From positions 62,001 to 126,000 of the forward strand of contig WOFQ01000059.1 of the NCBI GenBank assembly GCA_012184525.1: a DNA stretch of 64,000 bases, written 5' to 3'. Below are positions 46,301 to 58,429 of the stretch, piece by piece. Position 1 is the stretch's first letter; the number at the start of each line of letters is the position of its first letter. Source of the DNA: Xenoacremonium recifei. Its lineage: Eukaryota; Ascomycota; Sordariomycetes; Hypocreales; Nectriaceae. The position numbers were made by a program, and so were the translations under genes. Under the pieces are notes generated by a model. The model saw only the letters and a list, made by a program, of their open reading frames with translations. It was not told the DNA's origin and made no database searches.

Positions 46301-48731
46301 CAGGCGGAGATTTCACTCACCATGATTCGTACGGTACCCTGTCGGTTGACTCGTTGAGCTCGAGGGTTTTGGTTTACTCAACGCAGACCATCTTATCACA
46401 GCCGTTATACACCAGCATCCCGGACCAGGCCCCGACTCCGCTTATCGGATCCTTGTTCCGGGACCGACAGTGAGGGCGGAACGGAGAGCTGGTTGCACGT
46501 GTTTGAAAGCTCGGTCAGTCGGAAAGCTTCTGTGGTGTCTGTCTGCTAGATGAGAGAGTTGTTGCGCGGGATCGACATCGAGAACCAAGCCTTGGGGTGC
46601 GCAGAGATGTCATCTGGCTCGCTACCAAGTTGGCATCTACCGGTCAGCGTAGACGGAGCACCTTGTCGAAAGGGGCATGCATCCCGTCAGCTCTAAAGCC
46701 AACGGCAATTGCTCTCACGGACGATACCGATCTCTGTGGCCAGTCCCGCATCTTGCTGGCTATCAATCACCCAGGCCAGACAGACTCCGTGAGCAAAGGC
46801 GACACATCCTGCTCCCTCCACCCCGCAATCCGTTTCCACCAATCCCCACGGCTGGTTGGAACTAGGTAGAGCACGGCGTCTGATACTATCAAGCGCGAGT
46901 CCTGTCCGGTGAGTATCGCCGAGGAGCTGACGAAGACGCTGACCGCTCTCTGCTCCTGTGCGTCTGTCAGTCGACACATGCGCGCGCACGCACGCAGGTG
47001 AACGGTCATAAAGCTGCCACGCGATGCAGCAGCAGTACATCTCGTGCGCGCGCCGGTACTGCAGCGACAGTGGGAGTCGTTCCGATTCGTGTTGTCCGCG
47101 GACGGGTCGGCGGATCAATCGTAAGGTATGGATGGATGGATGGACAGACAACGACGCCTCGGACATCGACCTTCCTTTCAGTGCAAATCCAGACGGAGGG
47201 CATTTCCGCGACTCGTGTGCGCGCATGATGGTTTGTGGGGAAACGACGAGCCGAGATCCTCAGCTTGCAATCCTGGATGCTAGTCGTCACTCATCCTTGG
47301 TCCATCCATGCACGTCCAGGACATATCGAATGGGAAGTTCTTGGCCCGAAGATCGAAGCCGCCCAATAACAGGCCGCCTCAGACAACGGTATCACGGCGG
47401 CGTGCTCTCCCCAACCCAAACACCCAAGGTTGCGTCATGCCGTCGGGCGCGCCTGTTTGCTGCTGACAACTATTTTGGTCAGAAATAAGCTCCCGCCGGC
47501 CGAGGCCACGCATCCTGGCCGACACTTCGATGTACACCGTCGATGCTAGGCCTGGCTCTCGTTCGAACGTGCCGAACCTATCGCATCAAGGCTCTCTCGG
47601 AGAACCCCCATCTGTGGCGGCTCTCATGTCCCAGAAGTCCGGCAGCCGCTGGTGTCCACCTGTCGTGGCGAGAGATGAAGCCGAACCATAGCACAGCGGC
47701 GGACGGGGACCCATGTTTGCCATGCCATGCTGCCATGCCCTACCTGACGGCACCGGCAAGATGGGGAAAGGCCCTGGAGGGACATCCGGAGACCGGCAGG
47801 CACGCGAAGGAGCAAGAGACGCAACCCTAGGCCAGCCATCGCAATTTCGCAATTGGCCCTGGCGTGCAGCTGGGGGTCCAGCGACAGGGGAGAGCGAGCA
47901 TGGGACGTTGAGGATCGGCCATTCATCAGCCGCGAGACTCCAACGCGCACCCAACAGCGTGGGTGTCGGGAGGTGACCGTTTCAACATTGCTTTTTGCTC
48001 GCGGCGCTGGCCTGCGTCTCGGAAACGGTTGCTCACATGGCACGATAAGACTGGATGGGACGAGACACCACCTGGCGGCGCAGTCCCGACGACTTCCGCG
48101 GGAACCTTCAGGGATTGTCGCGGCAGTCCGGTGGGCCGCGTTCGCCGCCCATGTAATATATCAATCCGGACTCGAGGCTTTCATCAGTTGAGTTTATTGG
48201 ATCCTCAACTGTGATTCAATCGTGCATGCGCCTACCCACGCTTTGTCTCAAGTCGGGTTGAGATGCCAACAAACGAATGCAGGTCGGGCGCCAGTGGCGG
48301 CTTTGGTGTTGTCAAATTTGGTTCTGTCGGTCCGAGACGCATCCATGAACTTCATCCCTTCTGGTCTTACATATCTGTAGGGTAAGCTGGCAACACGGCC
48401 TGGACGAGTTCAGTCTTTTCAACAAGTCGTGAGCCGTCTTCAATGGGCATCGCCCTCGCCGAACTCCTCGACGCTATCACCGTCGCTGGTCGCCGTTAAA
48501 ACTGTCGGAGCCTGCCGGCGCGGGGTCTCTTATCGGGCCGTGCTGAGCCTGCTCGACTATAGTACGGCCTGGTGAGCATTGACTCAAGTCGCCAGAGAAG
48601 ACTTTTGTGTGAACCCCGTATTTCCGCAGAGGCAGTGATCGTGTCTACTTCAAAATCTGATCTCAAGTGAGACTACTCCTTTCACAACTTGTTTCGAGAA
48701 AAAAGCCCTCCACAGAATAGCCAGAGCCGCC
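40347..48731. other. 8.4-kb gene-poor divergent interval
   Basis: Between the divergent Zn2Cys6 factor (-) and adenine deaminase (+). Many open frames of 60-150 codons exist on both strands, but none shows a family motif, consistent intron structure or dominance over its antisense frames. I see no transposase, reverse transcriptase, terminal inverted repeats or tRNA. Features seen are a C/T tract (41348-41390), palindromic GTACGGAG-type motifs (42958, 43560, 43784) and a short ATGG repeat near 47129. Possible contents are long 5' leaders, non-coding RNA genes or unrecognised lineage-specific genes; sequence alone does not decide. Confidence 0.55.
41348..41390 (+). repeat. Polypyrimidine (CCCCT)n-like tract
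   Basis: About 43 bases are almost pure C/T, with repeated CCCCT units. In fungi such tracts often lie just upstream of transcription starts on the same strand. The first plus-strand ATG downstream (41482) opens a 67-codon frame of unknown nature. Confidence 0.7.
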
Positions 48732-49793
48732 ATGTGTCAGTCAGACCTCCACGACTTCGTCATCTCCCTCCCAAAGGTCGAGCAGCACCTCCACATCGAG
48801 GGCACGCTTGAGCCTGAGCTCCTTTTCAAGCTTGCGGCCAAGAATGGCATCAAGCTGCCAGATGACCCGGCCTATGCTTCTACTGAGACGCTGCACGAGC
48901 GATACCAGCACTGGAGCTGTCTGGATGACTTCCTTCACTACTATTACCTGGGAATGAGCGTGCTCATCACCAAGGAGGACTTCGAGACTCTCGCCTGGAC
49001 CTATTTCGAGCGCGTGGCAGCGCAGAAGGTGAGACATGCGGAGGTCTTCTTCGATCCCCAGGCGCACACAGCTCGCGGCGTCAACTACGACACCGTTGTG
49101 GCCGGCCTCACCGCTGCAAAGGAGCGTGCCCAAAAGGAGCTGGGCATGACGGTTGAGTACATCGTCTGCATCCTGCGCCATCTGCCCGTCCCGGAATCGG
49201 AGGCTCTTGTCGACACGGTTCTCGAGCGAGGTCACTTCAACGACGGAACTCTTATCGGGTTCGGCATGGTCTCGAGCGAGAAGGCCTTCCCGCCGGAGCT
49301 GTTCAAGGACATCTACGCCCGCGTTGCAAAGACGGGCACACATCTCACTTCCCACGCTGGTGAGGAGGGGCCCTCGAGCTTCATCCGGGATTCCCTGGAG
49401 CATCTCGGCGTCTCTCGTATCGACCACGGTCTTGCAGCCGGCCAGGACCCCGAGCTGCTTGCTTCCCTCGCCGCCAACAAGACTCTTCTGACGTTCTGCC
49501 CCTGGTCCAACGTGGCGCTCCAGAACGTTTCCAGCCTGGCTGACGCGCCGGTGCGCAAGTTCATCGACGCTGGCGTGCGGTTCAGCGTCAACAGCGACGA
49601 CCCGGCTTACTTCCAGGGCTACATCCAGAGCGTCTACTGCCGCGTGCAGGAGCAGTTCAACCTGAGCGTCGAGGACTGGGTATGGATCACCAAGGGAGCC
49701 GTGGAGGGCAGTTGGTGCTCTGACGAGAGGAAGAAGCAGATTTTGGATGAGCTGGAGGAGGTCGTCAAGGAGTTCAAGGCTAAGAGCGTTTGA
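48732..49793 (+). CDS. aah1: Adenine deaminase
   Basis: Intronless 353-residue zinc amidohydrolase of the adenosine/adenine deaminase family, converting adenine to hypoxanthine in purine salvage; cytosol and nucleus are expected. Zinc and catalytic motifs are visible: HLHIEG (His19 and His21), TSHAGEEG (His208, with Glu211 as proton shuttle), SRIDHGLAAG, and NSDDPAYF near residue 285, which contains the metal-binding Asp. The SDDPAYF form, together with the short length, points to fungal adenine deaminase rather than adenosine deaminase, where SLDDP or NTDDP forms are more usual. The start was chosen as the first ATG; MCQSDLHDFVISLPKVEQHL matches a normal N-terminus. A long antisense frame over the same span is a codon-bias shadow. 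Confidence 0.95.
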   Translation: MCQSDLHDFVISLPKVEQHLHIEGTLEPELLFKLAAKNGIKLPDDPAYASTETLHERYQHWSCLDDFLHYYYLGMSVLITKEDFETLAWTYFERVAAQKVRHAEVFFDPQAHTARGVNYDTVVAGLTAAKERAQKELGMTVEYIVCILRHLPVPESEALVDTVLERGHFNDGTLIGFGMVSSEKAFPPELFKDIYARVAKTGTHLTSHAGEEGPSSFIRDSLEHLGVSRIDHGLAAGQDPELLASLAANKTLLTFCPWSNVALQNVSSLADAPVRKFIDAGVRFSVNSDDPAYFQGYIQSVYCRVQEQFNLSVEDWVWITKGAVEGSWCSDERKKQILDELEEVVKEFKAKSV

Positions 49794-50565
49794 TTTCGGT
49801 CGTTGCATGGCGGGAGCATTGTGATATCAACTTGAGTTTATGAGCGACACTCAACGGTCCTCTTTTTTGAAGCGTTTGGGCAGAGAAGACTGCATCTTGG
49901 GGGTTATGGCGCATGATGAGCATGGGTTTGGCTGGTTGGGGAAAACCAGAGCATCGAGGAAGAGTTGGAGTCACGGGGTGGCAATATCGTTGATTAGGAG
50001 AGGGATGATATACGGTTTCTATCGAGGAACTGACCAAGGTCGATTACCCATGGAATGTCGAATGAGATAAAGGCCAGGAGAATGACGGAAAGAAGGCTCG
50101 CCGCTGAACTCAGGGATGAAACCCAGGGTTTGAAGATGACATTCGCGAAGTATACAGTCTGCCCGGAGTCGGAAAACTTTGTAGTTCTTACTACAATGCC
50201 CACAAAAGGAGAATGTCTGCGAGCCACACTGAGCAGTCATGGGGGAAATCTTGAGAAAGAGATATATGGATATAATAACCCTGCCCCTAATGACGTTCAT
50301 AAGACGTGGCCGTATCAACATAATATGATGGCAGGCCCAACCTGCATGACCTCCTATATCTCCTATCTGTTTTCGCTGCTTCAGGTGTGTTCATCATGGT
50401 GACCTGCCCCTGAGTCGTCGACTCGCCTTGATGTTCGATGTTCTCCCCCCTGCTTATTCGTGAAAGTTTGAAAAAGATCATCATCCATCGCAGTCTTGCC
50501 ACGAACTCGACTGCGAGTCTTATCCACCACATTCCACTTTCCTCCTTACATTCCCAGTGCTTCCC
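49794..50565. other. Convergent 3' region between adenine deaminase and UFD2
   Basis: Holds the 3' flanks of two convergent genes. The AT-rich segment around 50255-50350 may include polyadenylation signals. No coding sequence is supported. Confidence 0.5.
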
Positions 50566-53500
50566 CTAATCCTCCGTAGTATCCATCGCCTCCGTCGCCC
50601 CCGACTCCGGCTGCAGCTTGTTCTTCGCGGCACTCACGCGCTCCTCGCGCCACTTCTCAATCCGCTTGCGCAGCTCATCCTGCGGGACCGCATCATCAAT
50701 CGTCATGGGCTGACGTGTGAAGGGGTCCTTCGGATCGCTGAGGAGGTGCTGGACGATGGTAGAGCGGTCGACGATGTGGCGCGAGGGCAGCAGGACGGGG
50801 TCCTTCATGAGGTCGCCCATAATGGGGTCCTCGAACTCCGGGGGGATGTCGCCCAGGTCCAGCTCGGCCTGGTCGAGGATGTCCTTGGCGTCGCGGAAGC
50901 GTAGCTTGAGGCGGTCCCAGCGCTCGATGTCGGCGCGGTCCTTCTGATGCTTGGAGGTGAGGATGCGCGAGACGCGGTCGAGCACCTCTGGCTTGTAGGA
51001 GCGGCCGTCGGCGGCGACGGCGTCGATAAAGACTTGTGAGCCGCCGAGGTTGATGTAGATGTCGACAAAGTCGGAGATGAGCTGGATGGGACGGAAGTGG
51101 TATTTGTCCTTGTTGGACACGCTGAGCTCAGCGGCCGCGCGTTTGCCGGCCAGCGTCTCGAGATTGTAGTTGAGCATGCTGGCGAGACGAGAGACGATCT
51201 CGGGCATCGTAAAGGCATCACTAAGAGCCTCGGTGAAGAGCTTCATCATCTCAAGAGTCTCGTTAGCGAGTTGCATGTAACTCGTGGCCTGGTTCCCCAG
51301 CGTTTGCAGCTCCTCCTCCTTCTTCTGCCGGTCCTCGGCTGACATCGATAGGTCTTCTAGTTCACGCTCTAAGCGTCGCATTTGGGGGAACTTTGTGAAG
51401 GCTTCATCAAGGACATATGTAGCATCGTTCAACAACATGTTGACGAAGCGTACAAAGAACTGCTTGTTGACCCTTTCATAATAGCATTAGCACCTACGTA
51501 GTCTTTCAAGGAGTTAGAGAAGATTTCAACGACTTACTTGCTCTCTCGGGTCAACTGCTGTTTGTAGACATCATTTATCCACACACATTTGATGACCTGG
51601 AAGATCTCGTATCGGATGTTGAACTTGTCGTAGAACTGTGTGTGAGCTCCTGTGGACTCGCACTCGATGTAAAACTTCATCAGCGAGTGGAGGAGGTACT
51701 CGTTGGCAAACCGCGAAGACATGAGAGGATCGCCCAGAACACCCTTCTTAAGATGCATGAACGGCCACGTGCCCGCGAAGAGCAGAGATACCAGTGATGC
51801 CTTTAGATAGGGGTTCTTGATGTACTCGGAGGATCGCAGCAACGCCACACAGAGAGCAATCATCTCATCGCCCACCGCACTAAGGAGGATCTTGGGAAGC
51901 CATCTACGAATGTTAGGCCAGAGAACTATACTCAAAGGCGCATTTTACTCACCGGAAAATGAACTTGAAGTTGTCCACGATGTTTTGGAGCGCATATTCG
52001 GGTAAACATGAGAAGGTATCGGGTTGTTCATCGGCGAGAGGAAGCCTGATATCACCGTGGTTAATCAAAGGCTTCACTTTGGCATGAATTCGAACCACTC
52101 ACTTAATCTCTTGCATTTCGAGCCCGGGCTTGTACTTAGATTGAGTAGCAACGCGTAGTAGAAAGACTGCCACGTAGCGCATGAATCGCAGCGAAGTACT
52201 CTGCATCCGCTCGTCGAGAAGCACTCCCTCGATGGCATACTTCAGCGCCATCGTCTTTTCCAAGACGTTTGTATGTCGCTTAAGCGTCTCTTCAAACATG
52301 TGAAGTTGCGCTGGCACGTTAGCGACTTTGGGTCGCTCGGCCTCCATCGTCTTGATGTGCTTCTCCAGATACTTGATATCCCTGTCCAAATTCTTGAGCT
52401 GCGAGTTGCAGGCTTCACTGCCGTAGTGGTGGGCAGCGAGTGTCATGAAGAAGGCTTCAGAGATAAAGTTGGTCTCGCCAGGGATGGAGTTTGAGTAGAA
52501 CTCATCTGACCTTGCCTGGTCCGCGTTCAACTTGGTCTCATCCTTGATATCAACGCGGGGCTTTTTTCTGAAGTAGTCGGCGTCAATCTTGTCTATCTTG
52601 CTGAAGTCATTGTCCATGAAAGGCTCGCAGAATCGGTCAAGAATAGTGGTCACATTCATCATAAAGCCGTCTGACGCGACCTCTCTAGGGTCGACGCGCA
52701 TGGCTCTTCGCTTGTGATTTGTATTCATGATATATGCGAACCAGTCCAGAGTCCGGCTCCGCGTGTCAGGGCCGGCTCGGATGAAGGCATTAGAGATGGC
52801 AAAGAGATCGTCCTGGTGAGTCCGTAGGACAATACGCAGCGCATCCTGGGCATTGGCGACCCGCGTTCGGTCTATGGACCGCGCTCCGGGAAAGTAGCTC
52901 TTAATGACCTCGGGCTGTAGGGGGGAGATGCGGAAGAAGGGGCCTAGGATGGTGTGCTTCTCGATCCCCGGGGCTGACTGCGCCATCTTGAAGCAAGGGT
53001 GCTTGGCGAGGTTGACTATCAGAGGCGGGAAGCGAGCATATGTCAGAAGAGCCTGGATACAGGGCTTGTAATCGTCGTCCATGGACATGCCAGCTAGCCT
53101 GCCGCTTATTTGTACCATGGCGTCGTTGAAGAGATTCGGGAAGGCCTCGTCGTCGTCGAACCGCTTGATAGCTTCCTTGATGAAGTCCTGGCAGAGTCCA
53201 TTGTCGTCTTGCACGCCCTTGAGGAGGTAGGGGACCAGAGTGTCGTGGTTGGGATTAGGATCACGACTGGGGAGAGCTGTCAGTAATGGTAGATGGAAGC
53301 GGAACGATCCATCTACAACTCACCCGTACAAGTCGGGCATGGTGAGGGAGAACAGACAGCTGCTCATGCACAACCGCTTGGCTTCCTCATGCACTTCGGC
53401 CTTGGTCCCCTCAGTATGCTTGGAGATGCTGGCGGCGCGGACGGCGCGTTTCCAGCACGGCAGCAGGTAGTCCATGAGGGGCCGTTCGTGGGGGTAGACC

Positions 53501-54252
53501 GAGGCGGCCTCCATGATGGCCTGGTCGAGGGTGTTGATGGACAGCTTGAGGGGCTCGCCCGAATCGTTGAGCTCCTGGTTGAGGTTGGGGAGGAAGGTTA
53601 GGCGGTGGCCGTGTTGGTTGGTTATGACATGAGGGTTGACGGTGATGCGGAAGACCTGTGATAGGATCCGGTCGGCGTAGTCTTCGTCGGATTCGGGGCG
53701 CGGGCTGGGCCGCTGGGCTGGAGGAGGCGCTGGGAGGTCACGGTCAACTTGGCGAACTCGCCTCTTGCGACACAAACGAAAGCTACCTGTTGAGCTCGAA
53801 GGCTCGGTCTGCGGCCTCTTGACGCCCAGCTTGGCGAAGGGGTTGGGCGACGACGGCGACCCTGACGCAGCAGCAGCAGCAGTGGCCGCCGCGGGTGAAG
53901 CTGCTGCGGCATCGGAGGAGCGTGATGGCCCCGGCTGGGGAGCGGGAGACTGCGGTTGCGCCGTCGATGACGATGACGGTGCGGCAGGCTTATTGGAGTT
54001 GGAGGGGGAGGATGAGGATGCGGCATCGGCGGGGGCTTCGTCTGGTTTGGGCGGCTGCTGGCCAGCTGGTGGTGATGCTGGCGTCGACGAACCAAGCTTC
54101 GCTAACCGCCTCGCTCGAATCTGTTGTCCACTGCGGTCAGTATCGAGCACGGGGCCTTGTCATGACGGTCTGGATGGGCTTGCCTGGGCCATCTTCTCCT
54201 TATCGGGCGCATCGCCTCCGGTCCACGAAGGCGGCTGCTCGTTGGGATCCAT
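50566..54252 (-). CDS. ufd2: Ubiquitin conjugation factor E4 (UFD2), U-box ligase
   Basis: E4 enzyme of 1131 residues that extends ubiquitin chains on substrates of the ubiquitin-fusion-degradation pathway, working with Cdc48. Exons: complement(50566..51472, 51538..51903, 51953..52045, 52103..53266, 53324..54120, 54184..54252). The first intron (54121-54183) starts GCAAGC, so it is a GC-AG intron joining KMAQ to IRARRLAKLG; the other four are GT-AG, 49-65 bp. The order is a disordered Ser/Ala/Pro-rich N-terminus (about 30-130), the Ufd2 core with LPEYALQNIVDNFKFIFR and VRFVNMLLNDATYVLDEAF, and a C-terminal U-box (IPPEFEDPIMGDLMKDPVLL ... DPFTRQPM). The last residues are ...ATEAMDTTED. The model closes in frame and matches the family's usual length of about 1000-1130 residues. 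Confidence 0.94.
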
Positions 54253-55439
54253 GATGGGTGGGCGATGCAGGTCTCCAGAGCTCGATCGACGGCAGGCCAG
54301 GAAGAAGAGAAAAGAGGCGACGCGGGTGCGGGTGAAACGAGTTCGCAAGGCTGAATGGAGATGAGATGGGAGGTTGAAGACGGGCTGGAGCTGGAGCCTC
54401 ACAGGGCCAGAAGAAGTATCTCTGGACGTGCCTGCCCACCTAATCGAATCGAACCTTAAGCCCAGGCAAGCTGAGGTGGAGGACAGACGGCAAGCAGCAG
54501 TGATGCGGGGCGGTGAGGCGTAGGTTAAGTTAGGCTAGCTTCCAGGTCTCGTTTAGCGGCTGACAGTGGCCTAGACCGCTGAAGGGGCGTTCCGCTAGGC
54601 TGCCTCCAGTGCCAGCAGAGCCTATGACGACTCGTCCTGGGGCTCTGGGCTCCAACGGATGGAAGCCGCTGGAAAGATGACGGGACGGGATGTGACTGGC
54701 GCCTGCTTGTTAAGCTGGCAGTTGGTGGGATGCCTGGAAGCTGGAAGATGGAAAGTCTCCCTTGCCTTTGATGGCCTTTCAAGAATCCAACTTTGGAAAA
54801 ATCGAGGCTTTTTGTGAGAAGAGCGAGCTCGGAATTATTTGTGTGAAGCGAGATCCAACAGATAATGAATCCTTCTCCGTCTGCGTCGCTGTTGAGCAAA
54901 CTCCGCAGTCAGCTCTCCAGCATCTTGCCCCCCCAAACTCCGCTGCAAGACTTTCCAGTCCTTCGATCAGACTTTATACCAGCCTCGACCTGCTTATTCA
55001 TAAGCCGTCCCGGGCAGCCGGCACAGGTGACCTTTAACAAGAATTGCCACTCTTCTCCCGAGCTTTTCATTCAGTAAATCAAGCATGTTTGGGCCTCAGC
55101 TGATGATTCAGAGTACTTCCTTGATGTCGGAGTTCGTCATGAATCTCCGACGTCACCTGACGCCGTGATGAGCCATACAACATGCCCAGGTTCTTTCGGT
55201 ACTGAAGCAAGGACGGAATATTTCTTATGACCTCAATCTTGTTGCCAGTGTATTTCATTATGCTAAGAGCCGATCTCGTATAGGTGTCCAGACCAAATAG
55301 AGCGAGTAGAAAAGACATGTTTCTCATGAGAAGCGAGTATCGTAGCGTCATCAGTCATTATCCAAATCACCCAGCCGTGTTGTCGTACGCCCCCTGCAAA
55401 AGCAATTTCTCATCCTCACCTCTTGTAGCTCTTGACCTC
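54253..55439. other. Intergenic region; no gene supported
   Basis: UFD2 promoter on the left, calpain 3' flank on the right. The short frames on both strands (for example 54525-54899 minus, 54762-55037 plus) have no family features. Confidence 0.45.
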
Positions 55440-58429
55440 TCAGGAAGTCGGCCCAACTGCTTTCCCCTCGGGATTTACCAGGTTCGCCGCCTCCTCAGCA
55501 TTATCCTGATCCGCAAGTCGCACCTTGATATCAGAATGCTGCGCGTAGGCTCTCAAACCCAGAACGCAGATCGCGTTCCAGGGCTGCTTCTTCTTTGGTC
55601 GGCGATGGCTGTGAGCATCATCTTCAGAGTCGGAGTCAGCATCCGCCTCGTCTGATTCAGAGTCACCATCAGACTCTACATCCGATAGTTCGGACCCAGA
55701 GACCTGGCGGCAGTCAGAAGGCGTTGGAGGAGTCGGAGGTCCCTCCCTGGGAGCATCTGTGTCTCGATAATCGGATCTCTGAGCTTCGACCTCCTCTGAG
55801 CCCGTCATGGTCCCGCGAGAGACGTGCAGGTTGTCTTCCTTGAATTCGCCCTCCATGGCATCCTTATTCTCTCCCTTGTTATCCTTTGACTCCGTCTTAT
55901 CCTTGGACTCAGTTTTGTCCTTGTCTTTGGAGCTGATTTGGTCTTGGGATTCCTTCTTGGAGCTCCCTTCAGAGTTTTCTGTGCCTTCAATGGGCGTCGA
56001 CTCATCTTTGGCTTCCCGAGATTTGTCTCCCTCCGTCTTGATTGAGTCTTCCGGCCAGAAGCCAGGAGGTGTTGCACGCGATTTCTTTTCTGTACTGGTG
56101 CCCTTGTCATTCATCGTCTTCTCCTCAGACTTCTCATCGGACTTCTCATCCACTTTGTCGTCCTTCTTCTCGTCCTTCTTCGGGTCATCTTCGCGGGAGT
56201 CGTTGCGATGTCGGGATCTATGTTCACGCTCGCGTTCGCGTTCGTAATCCCGATATTCTAGCTCTCGCATCATCTCTCCTCTCATCTGGACCATGGCCAT
56301 CTCCATTCGCCTCATGGCATCCTCCATCTCGTGGATTCGGATCTCCTTCTTCTTCTCCTTGCGCTTCTTTTGCCTCAGATCTTGTCTCTTCTTCCGTAGC
56401 TCTTCGTCCTCGTCCACCACACCCCCCTTAGCGTGCGCAAGGTCGTACTGTAAGCCAACTTGTCGTAGCTTCTGTGGATTTCGATCTGCCATTTCTCGAA
56501 CCACCTGCTCAACTGGCTTTCGGTGGTCCATCTTCTCGGCGTCGACCTTAGGGATGACTTCATATGTTCCTGGCTCAAGTTCTAACTCACAATTGACCGA
56601 ACGTCTATCCCAAGTATGAACAGGTCTGACTTGGCATAGCGGTTTCTCTGATCCCTGGGCTTTCAGAAGATACGAAAGCGAAAACTCATACTGTCCTCTA
56701 AGACCTTTGAAGTACCGCTCGTCAAGTTGAGAGAGGACGATGACTATTCGGCCTTCCTTTTTTACTTCGATGATGAACTTCGTCTTGAGGTAGCCCGTGA
56801 CCCATGAGACCTTGACGCTGGTCCACTGCTGGACTACGGTCCAACGCTGGTCGAACAAGCGAGTTCGGTAAATCCACTTGAAATTGTCAAGGACGTCGTT
56901 ATAAGACATCCAAAAGACTCCATCATCGCCGAACTCGTGGCGGAGTTTTTTTATCATGTAGGGGGTCCATTCACGAGAACCGTCAGACCAAGGGCCATAC
57001 CACTCGCCGAGACCGCTCTCAGATCGCTGACCCCATGGGTTTCTAGAGAGACAAATTAGTCCAGAGGTTGCGTTGCTATTCGACTAGCCAAATACTCACC
57101 GGATCTTGACAAGTCTAACTCTGACGCCATCTTCATTCTCAACCTCGGTGGCTTTGAGGATCGAATAGGCATGTCTCAATACCAAGCCGTTCTTTCGGAT
57201 ATCTGGACCGGGACCAGACGCAGAGAGGCCGAAAACGAATTCGCCGTCCTCTCCGCCCGAGGCAATCATCTCGCGCCAGAGCCTGTCCTTACGCAGGACT
57301 CTGTTGCCAGCAACCACTGTCGTGACGCCACCAGTGAGATCCTCAACGGCTGTGCCAGCCCAACCTCCGTCGATGGCTTCGTAGTCTCCATGTACTTTGG
57401 CGAACTACACATGTCAGCATCTTCCATAGCACTAATGTGACTGAGTTGACTTACAGCCTTCTCAAGCAGGGGAAGCCAGGTCTCATTAGCATCGGCGCAG
57501 TGCGCGAAGAAGAGCGCCTCAGAACCGCTCTGCTTCTGCTTCTTGTAAAGCCTCGCCTTCTTGCCTGTGGCATCGTAGATGTCGGAATCATGACCAAAAT
57601 CCTTCTCCTTGAGGTACAGGTTATCGTCCACCACGGTTGACACCCACTCACCGTCCCTGTGAAACACAAAGCCGTAGACGCCGCACTCCTCGTCTCGGGC
57701 GACACAGACCTTGTCCATCAGATCCTTCCGGTGAGCGATAGTGGCTACCGCGGCCAGCCACCAGCAGTCACCGTTACTGCCTTGTTTGATGTCCGAGGAA
57801 CTGTAACCATCGACAGTGAATTGCGGATTCTCAAAGATCCACGATAGGCGGTGGACCGACCCGGGCTTCGGAGGAGGCGGTACATAGAAGCTGTCGTCCC
57901 GATCCAAGCATTTGCGCAAGCTGCTTACGTTGAAGGGCATCTCGTCGCTTGCCAAGACGCCGCTATCATCAAGCGTCTGGAGGGACCGCCTCACCTGCCG
58001 GGCATCGATCTTCTTCTTCTTCTTGGGCTCGTACTCGTCTTCCGAGTCGGATTCCCAGTCCCTTACGAGACCAAACAGGCAGTTGTCGGCAGCGATCGAG
58101 AAGTCGGTCTCAATATCAAAGTCGGGGTCGCTGAACTTGGAGTTGGTGCGCTCACACTCGGCGACAATGGAGCGGACCATGGCGCGGCATTCTGAGCGGG
58201 CCTCCTCGTAGCTCTGAGCAGCATTGCGAGTCTTGGGATGGGATGCATCGGCCTCAGTGAGAAGGGTCTTGTAAAGCGAGCGGGGAAAGATGGAAGTGAC
58301 CTTCCCCGGTGTCTTTGTGTGGTATCGCGACCAGAACTTGGACACCAAAGCCTGCGGGCTCAGACGCGGCTTGGGCTTCTTCTTCTGCGGGGGATACCCG
58401 GGAGGAGGGGCCATGGGAGGCGGCTCCAT
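55440..58429 (-). CDS. Calpain-family cysteine protease (C2) with long charged C-terminal tail
   Basis: Protein of 960 residues, exons complement(55440..57042, 57100..57404, 57455..58429), introns 57 and 50 bp. The peptidase core has Cys222 in QGSNGDCWWLAA, His403 in NGLVLRHAYSIL and Asn428 in IRNPWGQRSESGLGEW; intron 2 splits the Arg codon just before NPWG. All three catalytic residues are therefore present. A C2/CBSW-like region (about 480-580) follows with FIIEVKKEGRIVIVLSQLDERY. The remainder (about 600-960) is extremely charged: Lys/Glu/Arg-rich coiled-coil (KKRQDLRQKKRKEKKKEI), then Asp/Glu/Lys/Ser repeats including KDKTESKDKTESKD, then an Asp/Ser/Glu stretch. The N-terminus (MEPPPMAPPPGYPPQKKKPK) is Pro- and Lys-rich. 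It is probably intracellular. It is not clearly the PalB/Rim13 calpain of pH signalling, and the substrate is unknown. Confidence 0.92.

Noticed and set aside
24679..49793. A purine-use gene cluster linking xanthine dehydrogenase and adenine deaminase
   Set aside because: The two genes are about 20 kb apart with unrelated genes between them, so the proximity is most likely chance.
48741..49808. 355-codon minus-strand frame over adenine deaminase
   Set aside because: It is exactly antisense to a clear zinc deaminase gene, has no family features, and arises from codon bias on the opposite strand.
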